The notes under the pieces were generated by a model, which made no database searches, was not told where the DNA came from, and saw nothing but the letters and a program-made list of their open reading frames with translations. Position numbers and translations under genes: made by a program. From Peribacillus psychrosaccharolyticus ATCC 23296 (GTDB lineage: Bacteria; Bacillota; Bacilli; Bacillales; DSM-1321), in assembly GCF_000305495.1 (NCBI RefSeq), contig NZ_AJTN02000225.1:1-40656 (forward strand): DNA of 40,656 bases, written 5' to 3'. Of this stretch, positions 9,140 through 16,723 are shown in pieces. Position 1 is the stretch's first letter. The number at the start of each line of letters is the position of its first letter.

Positions 9140-10123
9140 TTGAAATTTCGAAGACTAGGAAACACAGAATTAGAATTAAGTGAGATTAGTTTTGGAACAT
9201 GGGGTATAGGCGGCGATTGGGGGCAGTCTACGACAGAGGATGCGCTGTTAGGTTTACATCGTGCAATGGAGCTTGGGGTGAATTTCTTTGATACGGCAGA
9301 TGTATATGGAAATGGCCGTAGTGAAGAATTACTTCGAGAAGCAACTAAAGGCAAAGAAGATCAAATCTATATTGCTTCAAAGTTCTGTAGAGCTGGAGAT
9401 ATATCTGACCCTCTAACGTATTCGGAAGAGGCAGTCCGTGCATATTGTGAAGATAGTTTAAAGCGACTGGGCCGTGAGCGGATTGATTTGTATCAAATTC
9501 ACTGTCCTCCACTAGAAATCTTAAAAAATACGAATGTATTTGATGTACTGGACAAATTAAAGCAAGAAGGGAAGATCCGTCATTATGGTGTAAGTGTAGA
9601 GACGGTCGAAGAAGGACTCTTTTGCCTGACTAATCCAGGAGTAAAAGCTTTACAAGTGATCTTCAATGTTTTTCGTCAAAAAGCGCTTGAGGAACTTCTT
9701 CCAGCAGCTAAAGAACAAGGAGTCGGTCTGTTAGCTCGTGTGCCGCTTGCGAGTGGTCTGCTAACAGGTAAATTTACAACGGAAACGCAATTTGCTAACG
9801 ATGATCATCGTCAGTTTAATGCAAATGGCGAGCAGTTTAATGTAGGAGAAACTTTTGCAGGACTTGAGTTTGCGAAAGGAGTAGCGCTTACTGAGGAACT
9901 TTCCTGGATAGCGGAGGGGCGTGAGTCTTTAAGCAGTGCTGCCTTGCGCTGGATTCTTGACCAAGATGCAATAACGTGTGCCATTCCAGGGTTTAAAAAC
10001 GCAAAGCAAGTTGAACAAAATCTACAAGCTATTCATACGAAGCCATTTACTGAAAAAGAATTACAACGGATACGAAGCTTCTATGAAAGTAGTGTGAAAC
10101 GTTATATTCGGGGAGCTTATTAA
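9140..10123 (+). CDS. Aldo/keto reductase
   Basis: A 327-residue (alpha/beta)8 NADPH-dependent oxidoreductase. The catalytic tetrad of the superfamily is visible: D51 and Y56 (FDTADVYG), K81 (IASKF) and H121 (YQIHCPP). The N-terminal MKFRRLGNTELELSEISFGTW is typical of the bacterial general-stress or sugar-linked branch. The start is TTG, with AAAGGAGTGA upstream; no ATG or GTG is better placed. It follows the permease by 19 bases, with no terminator between, so it is probably cotranscribed and acts on the imported sugar or a derivative (inference). A terminator follows it. Confidence 0.87.
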   Translation: MKFRRLGNTELELSEISFGTWGIGGDWGQSTTEDALLGLHRAMELGVNFFDTADVYGNGRSEELLREATKGKEDQIYIASKFCRAGDISDPLTYSEEAVRAYCEDSLKRLGRERIDLYQIHCPPLEILKNTNVFDVLDKLKQEGKIRHYGVSVETVEEGLFCLTNPGVKALQVIFNVFRQKALEELLPAAKEQGVGLLARVPLASGLLTGKFTTETQFANDDHRQFNANGEQFNVGETFAGLEFAKGVALTEELSWIAEGRESLSSAALRWILDQDAITCAIPGFKNAKQVEQNLQAIHTKPFTEKELQRIRSFYESSVKRYIRGAY

Positions 10124-10145
10124 GTCAAATACGATCGATTAAAGG

Positions 10146-10193
10146 AACTACTTTTTCTTGTTCAGATGAACTGGAAAAAGTAGTTTTTTTCTT
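10146..10193 (+). terminator. Intrinsic terminator of the sugar transporter operon
   Basis: AACTACTTTTTC / GAAAAAGTAGTT stem (10146-10157 and 10174-10185) followed by T-rich DNA. Confidence 0.85.
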
Positions 10194-10415
10194 TTTCTCT
10201 TTTCGAGCAGGAAATATGAAAAAAGTATGTTCCTTTTTCATATAAAAAACCTGAAAAAATATGAATATATCATACTATTGGTATAGAAAAAATATAGACA
10301 TTTTGTGAATAATAATGATAAAAAACGCTTAAAAGGCTGTTAAATCAACGTTCTTTAATCAAAATCATATATGGGAATTATTTCTTAATAATATTCTTTG
10401 TTTACTTTTCCTGAT

Positions 10416-10437
10416 CATCTATTGTACTATATAGATG
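10416..10437 (+). promoter_or_regulatory. Inverted repeat overlapping a promoter -10 of cdd
   Basis: CATCTAT and ATAGATG form a perfect 7-base inverted repeat with an 8-base spacer that contains TACTAT (10425-10430), a plausible sigma-A -10. TTTACT at 10401-10406 would be the -35 with an 18-base spacer. The arrangement suggests an operator for a nucleoside-responsive repressor; it does not match the DeoR operator motif I know from B. subtilis. Confidence 0.45.
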
Positions 10438-10500
10438 TTGGAGGTTAGAGGTCAGACATCTTGAACCCCCATGATAAATATTTATTTTTTTTATATTGCG

Positions 10501-10514
10501 TGAAAGCGTTTCCT
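10501..10514 (+). promoter_or_regulatory. cre site (CcpA binding) upstream of cdd
   Basis: TGAAAGCGTTTCCT matches the cre core (TG..A.CG.T) with two end mismatches. It is 38 bases before the cdd start and downstream of the presumed promoter, a repressing position. The B. subtilis nupC operon is also under catabolite control. Confidence 0.6.
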
Positions 10515-10524
10515 GTTGTTTTGA

Positions 10525-10950
<426 letters not shown>

Positions 10951-11011
10951 TATCGATATTGACTATTTAAGTAATAGGTAGGAACTAATAATTATACACC
11001 GGGGGTACTTC

Positions 11012-12197
11012 ATGAGTTATTTACTAGCGATTTTCGGACTAATTGTCGTTTTTGGACTTGCTTTTCTTGCTAGCAGCGACCGTAAAAAGATTAAAATGAA
11101 ACCAATTATTATTATGGTTATTATCCAGATTATTTTAGCTTTCTTGTTATTGAATACGAAGTTTGGTTATGTGGTCATTAAGGCATTTGCAGGTGTCTTC
11201 GGTAAGCTTTTAGAGTATGCAGCAGTAGGTATCAACTTTGTGTTTGGCGGTATGGCCAACGGGGGAGAGGCTCCATTCTTCCTAACCGTTCTACTTCCTA
11301 TCGTATTTATTTCAGTATTAATAGGTATTTTCCAATATCTAAAAATTCTTCCGTTCATTATGAAATGGATTGGATTTGCTCTTAGTAAAGTTAATGGTAT
11401 GGGTAAACTTGAATCCTATAATGCGGTAGCATCCGCTATGGTCGGACAATCTGAAGTCTTTATCACTGTAGAAAAAACAACTCGGTCAACTTTCAGAACA
11501 ACGTCTTTATACCTTGTGTGCTTCTGCTATGTCAACGGTTTCTATGTCAATCGTTGGTGCATACATGACCATGATTGAACCCAAATATGTGGTTACAGCC
11601 ATTGTTATCAACCTGTTTGGTGGTTTCATTATCTCTTCAATTATCAATCCGTATACCGTTTCCGAGGAAGAAGACATCTTAGTTGTTCAAGAAGATGAGA
11701 AACAGTCGTTCTTTGAAATGATTGGTGAATATATTATGGATGGCTTCAAGGTAGCGGTTATTGTTGCTGCGATGCTAATTGGTTTTGTAGCCTTAATGGC
11801 AGGAATCAATAGTTTGTTCGATATGATCTTTGGAATCAGTTTCCAAGAAATTCTTGGATATATCTTCTCTCCTTTTGCCATGTTGATGGGTATTCCAGCA
11901 GCGGAAGCAGTTAAAGCGGGGGGCATCATGGCAACGAAACTAGTAACCAACGAATTTGTTGCTATGCTAGACTTAACGAAGGCAGCTTCTGAATTAAGTT
12001 CAAAATCAGTTGGTATCATCTCTGTGTTCCTTGTCTCATTTGCAAACTTCTCTTCAATCGGAATCATTTCCGGTGCAGTAAAAGGCTTGCATGAAAAGCA
12101 AGGGAATGTAGTAGCACGCTTTGGTATTAAACTTCTTTACGGTGCAACCTTGGTAAGTATACTAACATCTATTATCGTTAGTCTTATTATCAAATAA
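11012..12197 (+). pseudogene. nupC: NupC-type concentrative nucleoside transporter, frameshifted
   Basis: Frames 11012-11578 and 11514-12197 together encode a CNT-family H+/nucleoside symporter of about 394 residues, the usual length for NupC. The first part carries the N-terminal helices; the second has the C-terminal signature [23 protein letters not shown] cut here into two blocks ([12 protein letters not shown] and [12 protein letters not shown]). An A6 run at 11472-11477 holds one base too many: with five A's the frame continues [22 protein letters not shown], matching the family. Either the gene is inactivated at about codon 154, or this is a homopolymer sequencing error. The start has a GGGGG motif upstream. 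The neighbour cdd supports import of pyrimidine nucleosides. A terminator-like hairpin follows. Confidence 0.85.
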
Positions 12198-12228
12198 TAA
12201 TAATTGACAAACTTTAGTAGATAATAAG

Positions 12229-12270
12229 AGCATCTCTCTTTCGAATAGAAGGAGAGTGCTTTTTCTTTTT
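12229..12270 (+). terminator. Probable terminator of cdd-nupC
   Basis: Imperfect stem AGCATCTCTCTT / AAGGAGAGTGCT with small bulges, followed by TTTTCTTTTTTT. Confidence 0.6.
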
Positions 12271-12308
12271 TTATTCATCTAGAAAATTCATCATAAAAGG
12301 GGGTATTT

Positions 12309-12947
12309 GTGAAAAGTATTCTTTTCACAAAGCACTATATGGGTACAATAGGATTATTTTTATCAGGAGCGGTGTTGTTTTTAAACGGACTATTTCTGAT
12401 TGGTAAAGCAGACGGAAAAAGTATTGCCTACTTTAATTTATTCGTAGGTGCGATTCAAACGATTTCTCCTTTATACTTGGTATTTGTGTCAGACCAAACG
12501 AACTGGACACTTTACAATTATTCCAGTATCTTCTTATTCGGATTAACCTATCTGTTTTTAGCTGTAACCATTATAAAAGATCTTAATGGCAATGGACTAG
12601 GTTATTTTTCATTATGGGTATCAATCATATCCGTTGTTTACACATTGGTATCGATCATTCAATTTGGTGACATTGCTAACGCTATAACATGGGCATTTTG
12701 GGCTTACTTATGGTTCCTGTTCTATTTATCTATGTCATGCGGGAAAGAAATTGACGCCTATACAGGCAGAGTTGCAATTGTTCTTTCATGGGTGACGTTA
12801 ACCATTCCATCTATGTTTACTATGACCGGAATTTCTAAAGAGCCAGCAGCACAGTTTATCTGGTATGCGCTCGCAATTGCGACCATTCTTTACTTCCTAT
12901 TCTTAAATATAAACAAAGGCAGTGAAAAACAACTGGCTTCTAAATAA
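12309..12947 (+). CDS. AmiS/UreI family urea/amide channel
   Basis: A 212-residue protein with about six transmembrane helices of the AmiS/UreI family. Its N-terminal block MGTIGLFLSGAVLFLNGLFL and the following FNLFVGAIQTISPLY are family hallmarks. Members are channels for urea or short-chain amides. The GTG at 12309 has AGGGGG six bases upstream; the ATG at 12339 gives the standard family N-terminus but has no ribosome binding site, so the protein may start with ten extra residues. No urease or amidase gene is in the window, so the substrate and partner enzyme are unknown. It is a single-gene unit between two terminators. Confidence 0.85.
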   Translation: MKSILFTKHYMGTIGLFLSGAVLFLNGLFLIGKADGKSIAYFNLFVGAIQTISPLYLVFVSDQTNWTLYNYSSIFLFGLTYLFLAVTIIKDLNGNGLGYFSLWVSIISVVYTLVSIIQFGDIANAITWAFWAYLWFLFYLSMSCGKEIDAYTGRVAIVLSWVTLTIPSMFTMTGISKEPAAQFIWYALAIATILYFLFLNINKGSEKQLASK

Positions 12948-12949
12948 TA

Positions 12950-12990
12950 AAAGGCTGATAAATGGGGATTCATGTTTATCAGCCTTTTTT
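12950..12990 (+). terminator. Intrinsic terminator of the AmiS/UreI gene
   Basis: Perfect 13-base stem AAAGGCTGATAAA / TTTATCAGCCTTT followed by TTTTT, directly after the stop codon. Confidence 0.9.
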
Positions 12991-13140
12991 GTTTATCTAT
13001 TTTTTTCGACATAGTTAGCTTCATTCAAGCCGGAATGATCATAGGTGCTATAGGTGTTTAATCAATAATAAACGGAAGCTTAGGAATAGGATGAGACATA
13101 AGTGTACGATTTTCGACAGCCCACAGGATAGTTTGCTGCA

Positions 13141-13170
13141 TTGACTAGGGATAAGAAGGGATAGTACTAT
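13141..13170 (+). promoter_or_regulatory. Sigma-A-type promoter of the alcohol dehydrogenase gene
   Basis: TTGACT (13141-13146) and TACTAT (13165-13170) with an 18-base spacer. The cre site lies 28 bases after the -10. Confidence 0.55.
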
Positions 13171-13197
13171 TTTAATAACTACTTGGTCAAGCATATA

Positions 13198-13211
13198 TGT
13201 AAGCGCTTACT
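13198..13211 (+). promoter_or_regulatory. cre site (CcpA binding) upstream of the alcohol dehydrogenase gene
   Basis: TGTAAGCGCTTACT is a nearly perfect cre palindrome (one end mismatch to TGWNANCGNTNWCA). It lies between the promoter and the GAGGAGG ribosome binding site, a roadblock or repression position. Confidence 0.8.
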
Positions 13212-13228
13212 AATTGAGGAGGTATAGT

Positions 13229-14299
13229 ATGAGAGCCTTAGTGATGGAAGAACTGAAAAAGCCGCTAGTCATCAGGAACATGCCCGATCCAGAATGTGCA
13301 GACGATGGTGTGGTTATAAAGGTCGAAGCAAATGGGGTTTGCAGGAGTGATTGGCATGCATGGCAAGGAGATTGGGATTGGATCGGCATAAAGCTCCCAC
13401 TACCGCATATTTTAGGTCATGAATTTTCAGGAATCATTGAAGAAGCAGGGAAAGATGTTAAGAATTTTAAAAAAGGAGATCGAGTAATCGCTCCATTTAC
13501 CATAGGGGACGGAACTTGTCCTTATTGTCAAAGCGGCCACCATAATATCTGCGAAAATATCCAGCTGCTTGGTTTCTCGACTTGGGGCGGTTACGGCAGG
13601 TACACGGCTGTTCCTAGTGCAGATATCAACTTAGTAAAGTTACCCGATTCGATTAGCTTTGTGGAGGCGGCTGGCATGGGATGTCGTTTTATGACAGCTT
13701 TTCACGGGATAACAGATCAAGCTAAGGTTACTGGAGGGGAATGGGTAACGGTACATGGCTGCGGTGGAGTAGGACTATCTGCAATCCAGATTGCCAGCGC
13801 CTTAGGAGCCAATGTTATTGCAGTCGATATTGGTGAGGACAAGCTAAACCTTGCTAAACAGTTAGGTGCAGTTGCAGCTATTAATGCCAAAGACGGTCAT
13901 ACAACAGAAGCTATACGTGAAATAACAAAGGGAGGAGCCCATGTTTCCGTAGATGCTTTAGGCATCACACAGACTTGTCAGGCAGCAATCAGCGGGTTGC
14001 GTAAAAGAGGACGTCACTTGCAAATTGGTTTAACATCTCGTGAGGAAGAAGGAATGATTCCACTCCCAATTGATTTCATTGTTCAGTCTGAAATACAGTT
14101 AATTGGTTCTCTCGGCATGCAGCCTTCACGATATCCGAGCATGCTGGGGATGGTAGAGTCAGGTAAATTGAAACCAGGTTCATTAGTTACCAAAACCATC
14201 TCGCTTGATGAAGTACCAAAAGTATTCAATGAAATGGATAAATTTCAAAACCTTGGCGTGACTGTCGTCGATAAATGGGAAGTTAAAGCGACCGTTTAA
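13229..14299 (+). CDS. Zinc-dependent alcohol dehydrogenase family protein
   Basis: A 356-residue medium-chain dehydrogenase/reductase. The catalytic zinc site has C38 and H64-E65 (GHEFSGI); the Rossmann fold has GCGGVGLSA and a following acidic VDIGEDK that suggests NAD preference. The structural-zinc loop reads GDGTCPYCQSGHHNIC: three cysteines (C97, C100, C108) remain, but the usual first one is replaced by D94. I chose the ATG at 13229, six bases after GAGGAGG. The substrate is unknown; strong cre control suggests oxidation of a secondary carbon source, perhaps linked to the neighbouring sugar locus. Confidence 0.88.
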   Translation: MRALVMEELKKPLVIRNMPDPECADDGVVIKVEANGVCRSDWHAWQGDWDWIGIKLPLPHILGHEFSGIIEEAGKDVKNFKKGDRVIAPFTIGDGTCPYCQSGHHNICENIQLLGFSTWGGYGRYTAVPSADINLVKLPDSISFVEAAGMGCRFMTAFHGITDQAKVTGGEWVTVHGCGGVGLSAIQIASALGANVIAVDIGEDKLNLAKQLGAVAAINAKDGHTTEAIREITKGGAHVSVDALGITQTCQAAISGLRKRGRHLQIGLTSREEEGMIPLPIDFIVQSEIQLIGSLGMQPSRYPSMLGMVESGKLKPGSLVTKTISLDEVPKVFNEMDKFQNLGVTVVDKWEVKATV

Positions 14300-14307
14300 T
14301 AGGAAGG

Positions 14308-14347
14308 CTTAGAATAAGCAAAGGGTGGATACTTTGCTTATTCTAAG
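14308..14347 (+). promoter_or_regulatory. Long perfect hairpin after the alcohol dehydrogenase gene, no T-run
   Basis: CTTAGAATAAGCAAAG and CTTTGCTTATTCTAAG form a 16-base perfect stem with an 8-base loop, eight bases after the stop codon. The following sequence (GTTCTGATAAG) is not T-rich, so intrinsic termination is doubtful; 3' mRNA stabilisation or factor-dependent termination is more likely. Confidence 0.55.
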
Positions 14348-14574
14348 GTTCTGATAAGTATTCAAATATACTATTTTTTTAGTCTAAACCCGTGATTTTT
14401 AGCATATTAGCTTAAATTAAATATATCAATATAGTTAATTATCCATAATATAGCGAGATTAATGACCAGTCAAATTATTTTATCTTCCTAATAAGAGGAT
14501 TAATTCTTTCTATGCTCAAATTTGTCATATATAATAAAGCAGTTAAAGAAATCTAACTGTGAGGAGCAAATACA

Positions 14575-14946
14575 ATGTGGAAAATAGTGAATGGACATTT
14601 AACCCAAACAACAGATACATCCAGAGTGAAATTTAGAACGAATATTAGCAAAGCTATATTAGAGGAATTAGAAACGCTGGCTCAAACACATGATACGCAT
14701 GTAAACTACTTACTAGAAACGGGCTTACAGCATGTTTTATCACAAGGTGTAATCACGTATAATAAAGAACTGCGTCCGAAGGATCGTGTTCAATTTAAAA
14801 CAACGTATGATCAAGAACTATTAGTGAATTTGAAAGAATTCGCGAAGAGCCATCATTTATTCATCAATGATGTCATCGAATACAGTGTTAATTACATTGA
14901 TATTGAAAAAAGTAAAAATAGCAGCTATAAACACAGAATAGAGTAG
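14575..14946 (+). CDS. Small protein with two tandem ribbon-helix-helix-like repeats
   Basis: A 123-residue protein without a recognised name. Residues 17-54 and 71-108 align without gaps at 10 of 38 identities; each unit is a short basic beta-strand (RVKFRT; RVQFKT) and two helices, the layout of the Arc/MetJ ribbon-helix-helix fold. Such folds usually need two chains to form one DNA-binding sheet, so this could be a single-chain pseudo-dimer and hence a small regulator. A good GAGGAG ribosome binding site precedes the ATG. I have seen similar Bacillus proteins labelled as rRNA methyltransferase; nothing in this sequence supports that. The gene stands alone. Confidence 0.75.
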   Translation: MWKIVNGHLTQTTDTSRVKFRTNISKAILEELETLAQTHDTHVNYLLETGLQHVLSQGVITYNKELRPKDRVQFKTTYDQELLVNLKEFAKSHHLFINDVIEYSVNYIDIEKSKNSSYKHRIE

Positions 14947-15577
14947 GAGGATTACTTCATTTATTCTATTTCTTACAACGCCCCGAACATAATATATATT
15001 ATAGGAAGTTAATTTTTTTATCTCTATAATATCTCATATCACAAGAATACTCTTAATATTGAGACGAAATAAAAAATTCTATGAGATGATCAGTTTTTAT
15101 ACATATTTACTCTCGGCAGCTATTTTTGTTAACTGTCATTCAGCAGCTTTAACAAAATCCATTGTATTTAACACGTTAAGTGTAATCATTTGGTTTTTAT
15201 CAGCAATCCTTAATCCAGTTATCTACTCATTTCCATTTCCATGCAGCTGTTTACTGACAATTAATTGGGTTACCGTGTTAATCAGAATTTGTTGTCAGTA
15301 ATTCTCTGTATTGATTTGTTTTTGCCATCATGCCAATCAGGTATACTTTAAAATTCGCATAAAGCTCTTTCAGCATGCTTTGAGTAAGTCTATAACTAAT
15401 TACCCCTGATTTATCTTTTAGTACGTCCTATGAGTCTGTAAATGACGATTATTGATTCAAAAACAAGATTTCATTACCTTCTTTTTATTTTCCTAGGCTT
15501 AGCCATTTGCCTTGGCAATTTTTCTTGATATTCATATGTTATCCATATACTGTCTATTTTTTAAGGAGTCGATTTAT
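14947..15577. other. Intergenic region with possible gene remnants
   Basis: About 630 bases between the RHH-like gene and yheC. The plus strand has an 80-codon hydrophobic frame (15059-15301) without ribosome binding site. The minus strand has a 49-codon frame (15278-15427) that looks more protein-like. Upstream of yheC, CATATGTTA (15533-15541) fits a sigma-K -10 pattern but has no matching -35. No repeat or RNA gene was recognised. Confidence 0.4.
15278..15427 (-). pseudogene. Possible remnant of a small basic protein gene
   Basis: The minus strand encodes 49 residues with a protein-like composition (including VISYRLTQSMLKELYANF and MMAKTNQYRELL) ending in TAA, but the frame begins directly after an in-frame TAG and has no start codon or ribosome binding site at its 5' end. 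It may be the 3' part of a degraded gene; the family is not recognised and chance is not excluded. Confidence 0.25.
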
Positions 15578-16681
15578 GTGAATACACGTTATCTTGGCAT
15601 CGTTATTCCTAAAAACGATTATGATAGGATGCTTGATCCAGATAAAGATACCGCTGTAATGTTTTCTATTTTTGAGCAAACAGCAAAACGCATTGGGATC
15701 ACTCCCTGCTATTTTAAATTGTTTCAAATAAAACCGAATCAGGACACGATTGATGCCTATGTATTGGGTGATGATGGGTACTTCCTTATGAACGTCCCTT
15801 CACCAAAGGTCATATACACACGTGTTTTAGATTATTTGCCATCCTCTAAAAAACATATCCGCTCTCTTCAGGAAAGCGGGATTAAAGTATTTAATGTCCC
15901 CAATTATGATGTAGAGAAATACACCATTCACGAAATTTTGTATCGAGATCCCTCCCTCCGTCCTTATCTGCCGCATACCGAATTGCTAACGCCAGAAACG
16001 TTGCTCATGATGATGAATACGTATGATAAATTGTTTTTAAAGCCAAATTACGGAGAATGCGGCCAAGGTGCGATGAAACTGGAGAAGACTCGGGATGGAT
16101 GGGTGCTTTCTTATAAAATAAAAGGTAGTTTAGTGCTGAAAAAGCGTTTTTTCAAACACACTCCTTCGAAGATTATTTTTTCACGTATGGAAAAAACGCA
16201 GTATTTGATTCAGGAATATATTCCGCTTGCTAAATACTATAACAAACCCTTTGACATGCGAGTCGCCGCTCAGAAAGATGAACACGGTATCTTTCAGGTA
16301 TCTGCCATCATGTGTAAGGTTGCAGGAAGTGATGATTATCTAACAAATGGTGCACATGGCGGCAAGACGTATCGACTTGCTGAGATCGCTGAATTCACGA
16401 ATCCATCTATCCCATATGAAGTTCTGGAAAGTAAAATTGCTTCGTTCGGTATTTATATAGCTGAATACCTGAACACAGTTTATCCTCATATCGCTGATTT
16501 AGGATTCGATATTGGCGTTACCAAGAAAGGGAAACCGTACTTTGTAGAATGTAATTTTATCAGTGATTATGTTGGCGGCCTAATTAAAAACGGAGCCATT
16601 TTACACAAAGATTTTCTTCCGATATTTTCGACACCGATCGAATATGCCGGTTATTTATTTACTAAGTATGATTTAACATAA
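15578..16681 (+). CDS. YheC/YheD-family ATP-grasp protein, endospore coat-associated
   Basis: A 367-residue protein of the YheC type. The N-terminal 110 residues are a pre-ATP-grasp domain (NTRYLGIVIPK...). The ATP-grasp part has the nucleotide-binding strand LFLKPNYGECGQGAM, QEYIPLAKYYNKPFDMRV, and the metal-binding end DLGFDIGV...KPYFVECN. ATP-grasp enzymes join a carboxylate to an amine or thiol through an acyl-phosphate; B. subtilis YheC and YheD are spore-associated, but their reaction is not known to me. I chose GTG at 15578, nine bases after AAGGAG; a longer in-frame ATG start at 15512 lacks a ribosome binding site. It faces a MurF-like ligase gene on the other strand, with a shared terminator, and a second YheD-type gene follows. 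Confidence 0.87.
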   Translation: MNTRYLGIVIPKNDYDRMLDPDKDTAVMFSIFEQTAKRIGITPCYFKLFQIKPNQDTIDAYVLGDDGYFLMNVPSPKVIYTRVLDYLPSSKKHIRSLQESGIKVFNVPNYDVEKYTIHEILYRDPSLRPYLPHTELLTPETLLMMMNTYDKLFLKPNYGECGQGAMKLEKTRDGWVLSYKIKGSLVLKKRFFKHTPSKIIFSRMEKTQYLIQEYIPLAKYYNKPFDMRVAAQKDEHGIFQVSAIMCKVAGSDDYLTNGAHGGKTYRLAEIAEFTNPSIPYEVLESKIASFGIYIAEYLNTVYPHIADLGFDIGVTKKGKPYFVECNFISDYVGGLIKNGAILHKDFLPIFSTPIEYAGYLFTKYDLT

Positions 16682-16715
16682 AAAAACTGCCATTTTTCCC
16701 TTTGGCAGTTTTTTT
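16681..16715. terminator. Bidirectional terminator between yheC-type and Mur ligase genes
   Basis: AAAAAACTGCCA / TGGCAGTTTTTTT stem, with A-run before and T-run after, so it can serve both converging genes. Confidence 0.85.
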
Positions 16716-16723
16716 ATGTTAAA

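Noticed and set aside
11471-11478. Programmed ribosomal frameshift in nupC
   Set aside because: The shift needed is +1, the A6 run is not a known +1 site, and related NupC genes read through in one frame; error or mutation is simpler.
11687-12067. Minus-strand 126-codon frame
   Set aside because: Antisense shadow of the nupC reading frame; no domain or ribosome binding site.
13000-13065. Short hydrophobic frame after the AmiS/UreI terminator
   Set aside because: A stretch resembling a membrane-protein tail ends in TAA, but it is under 25 codons and has no start.
15059-15301. Plus-strand 80-codon hydrophobic frame
   Set aside because: No ribosome binding site, AT-driven composition, and it overlaps the more protein-like minus-strand remnant.
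15533-15551. Sigma-K or sigma-E promoter before yheC
   Set aside because: CATATGTTA and CATATACT fit -10 patterns, but no -35 lies at the right distance.
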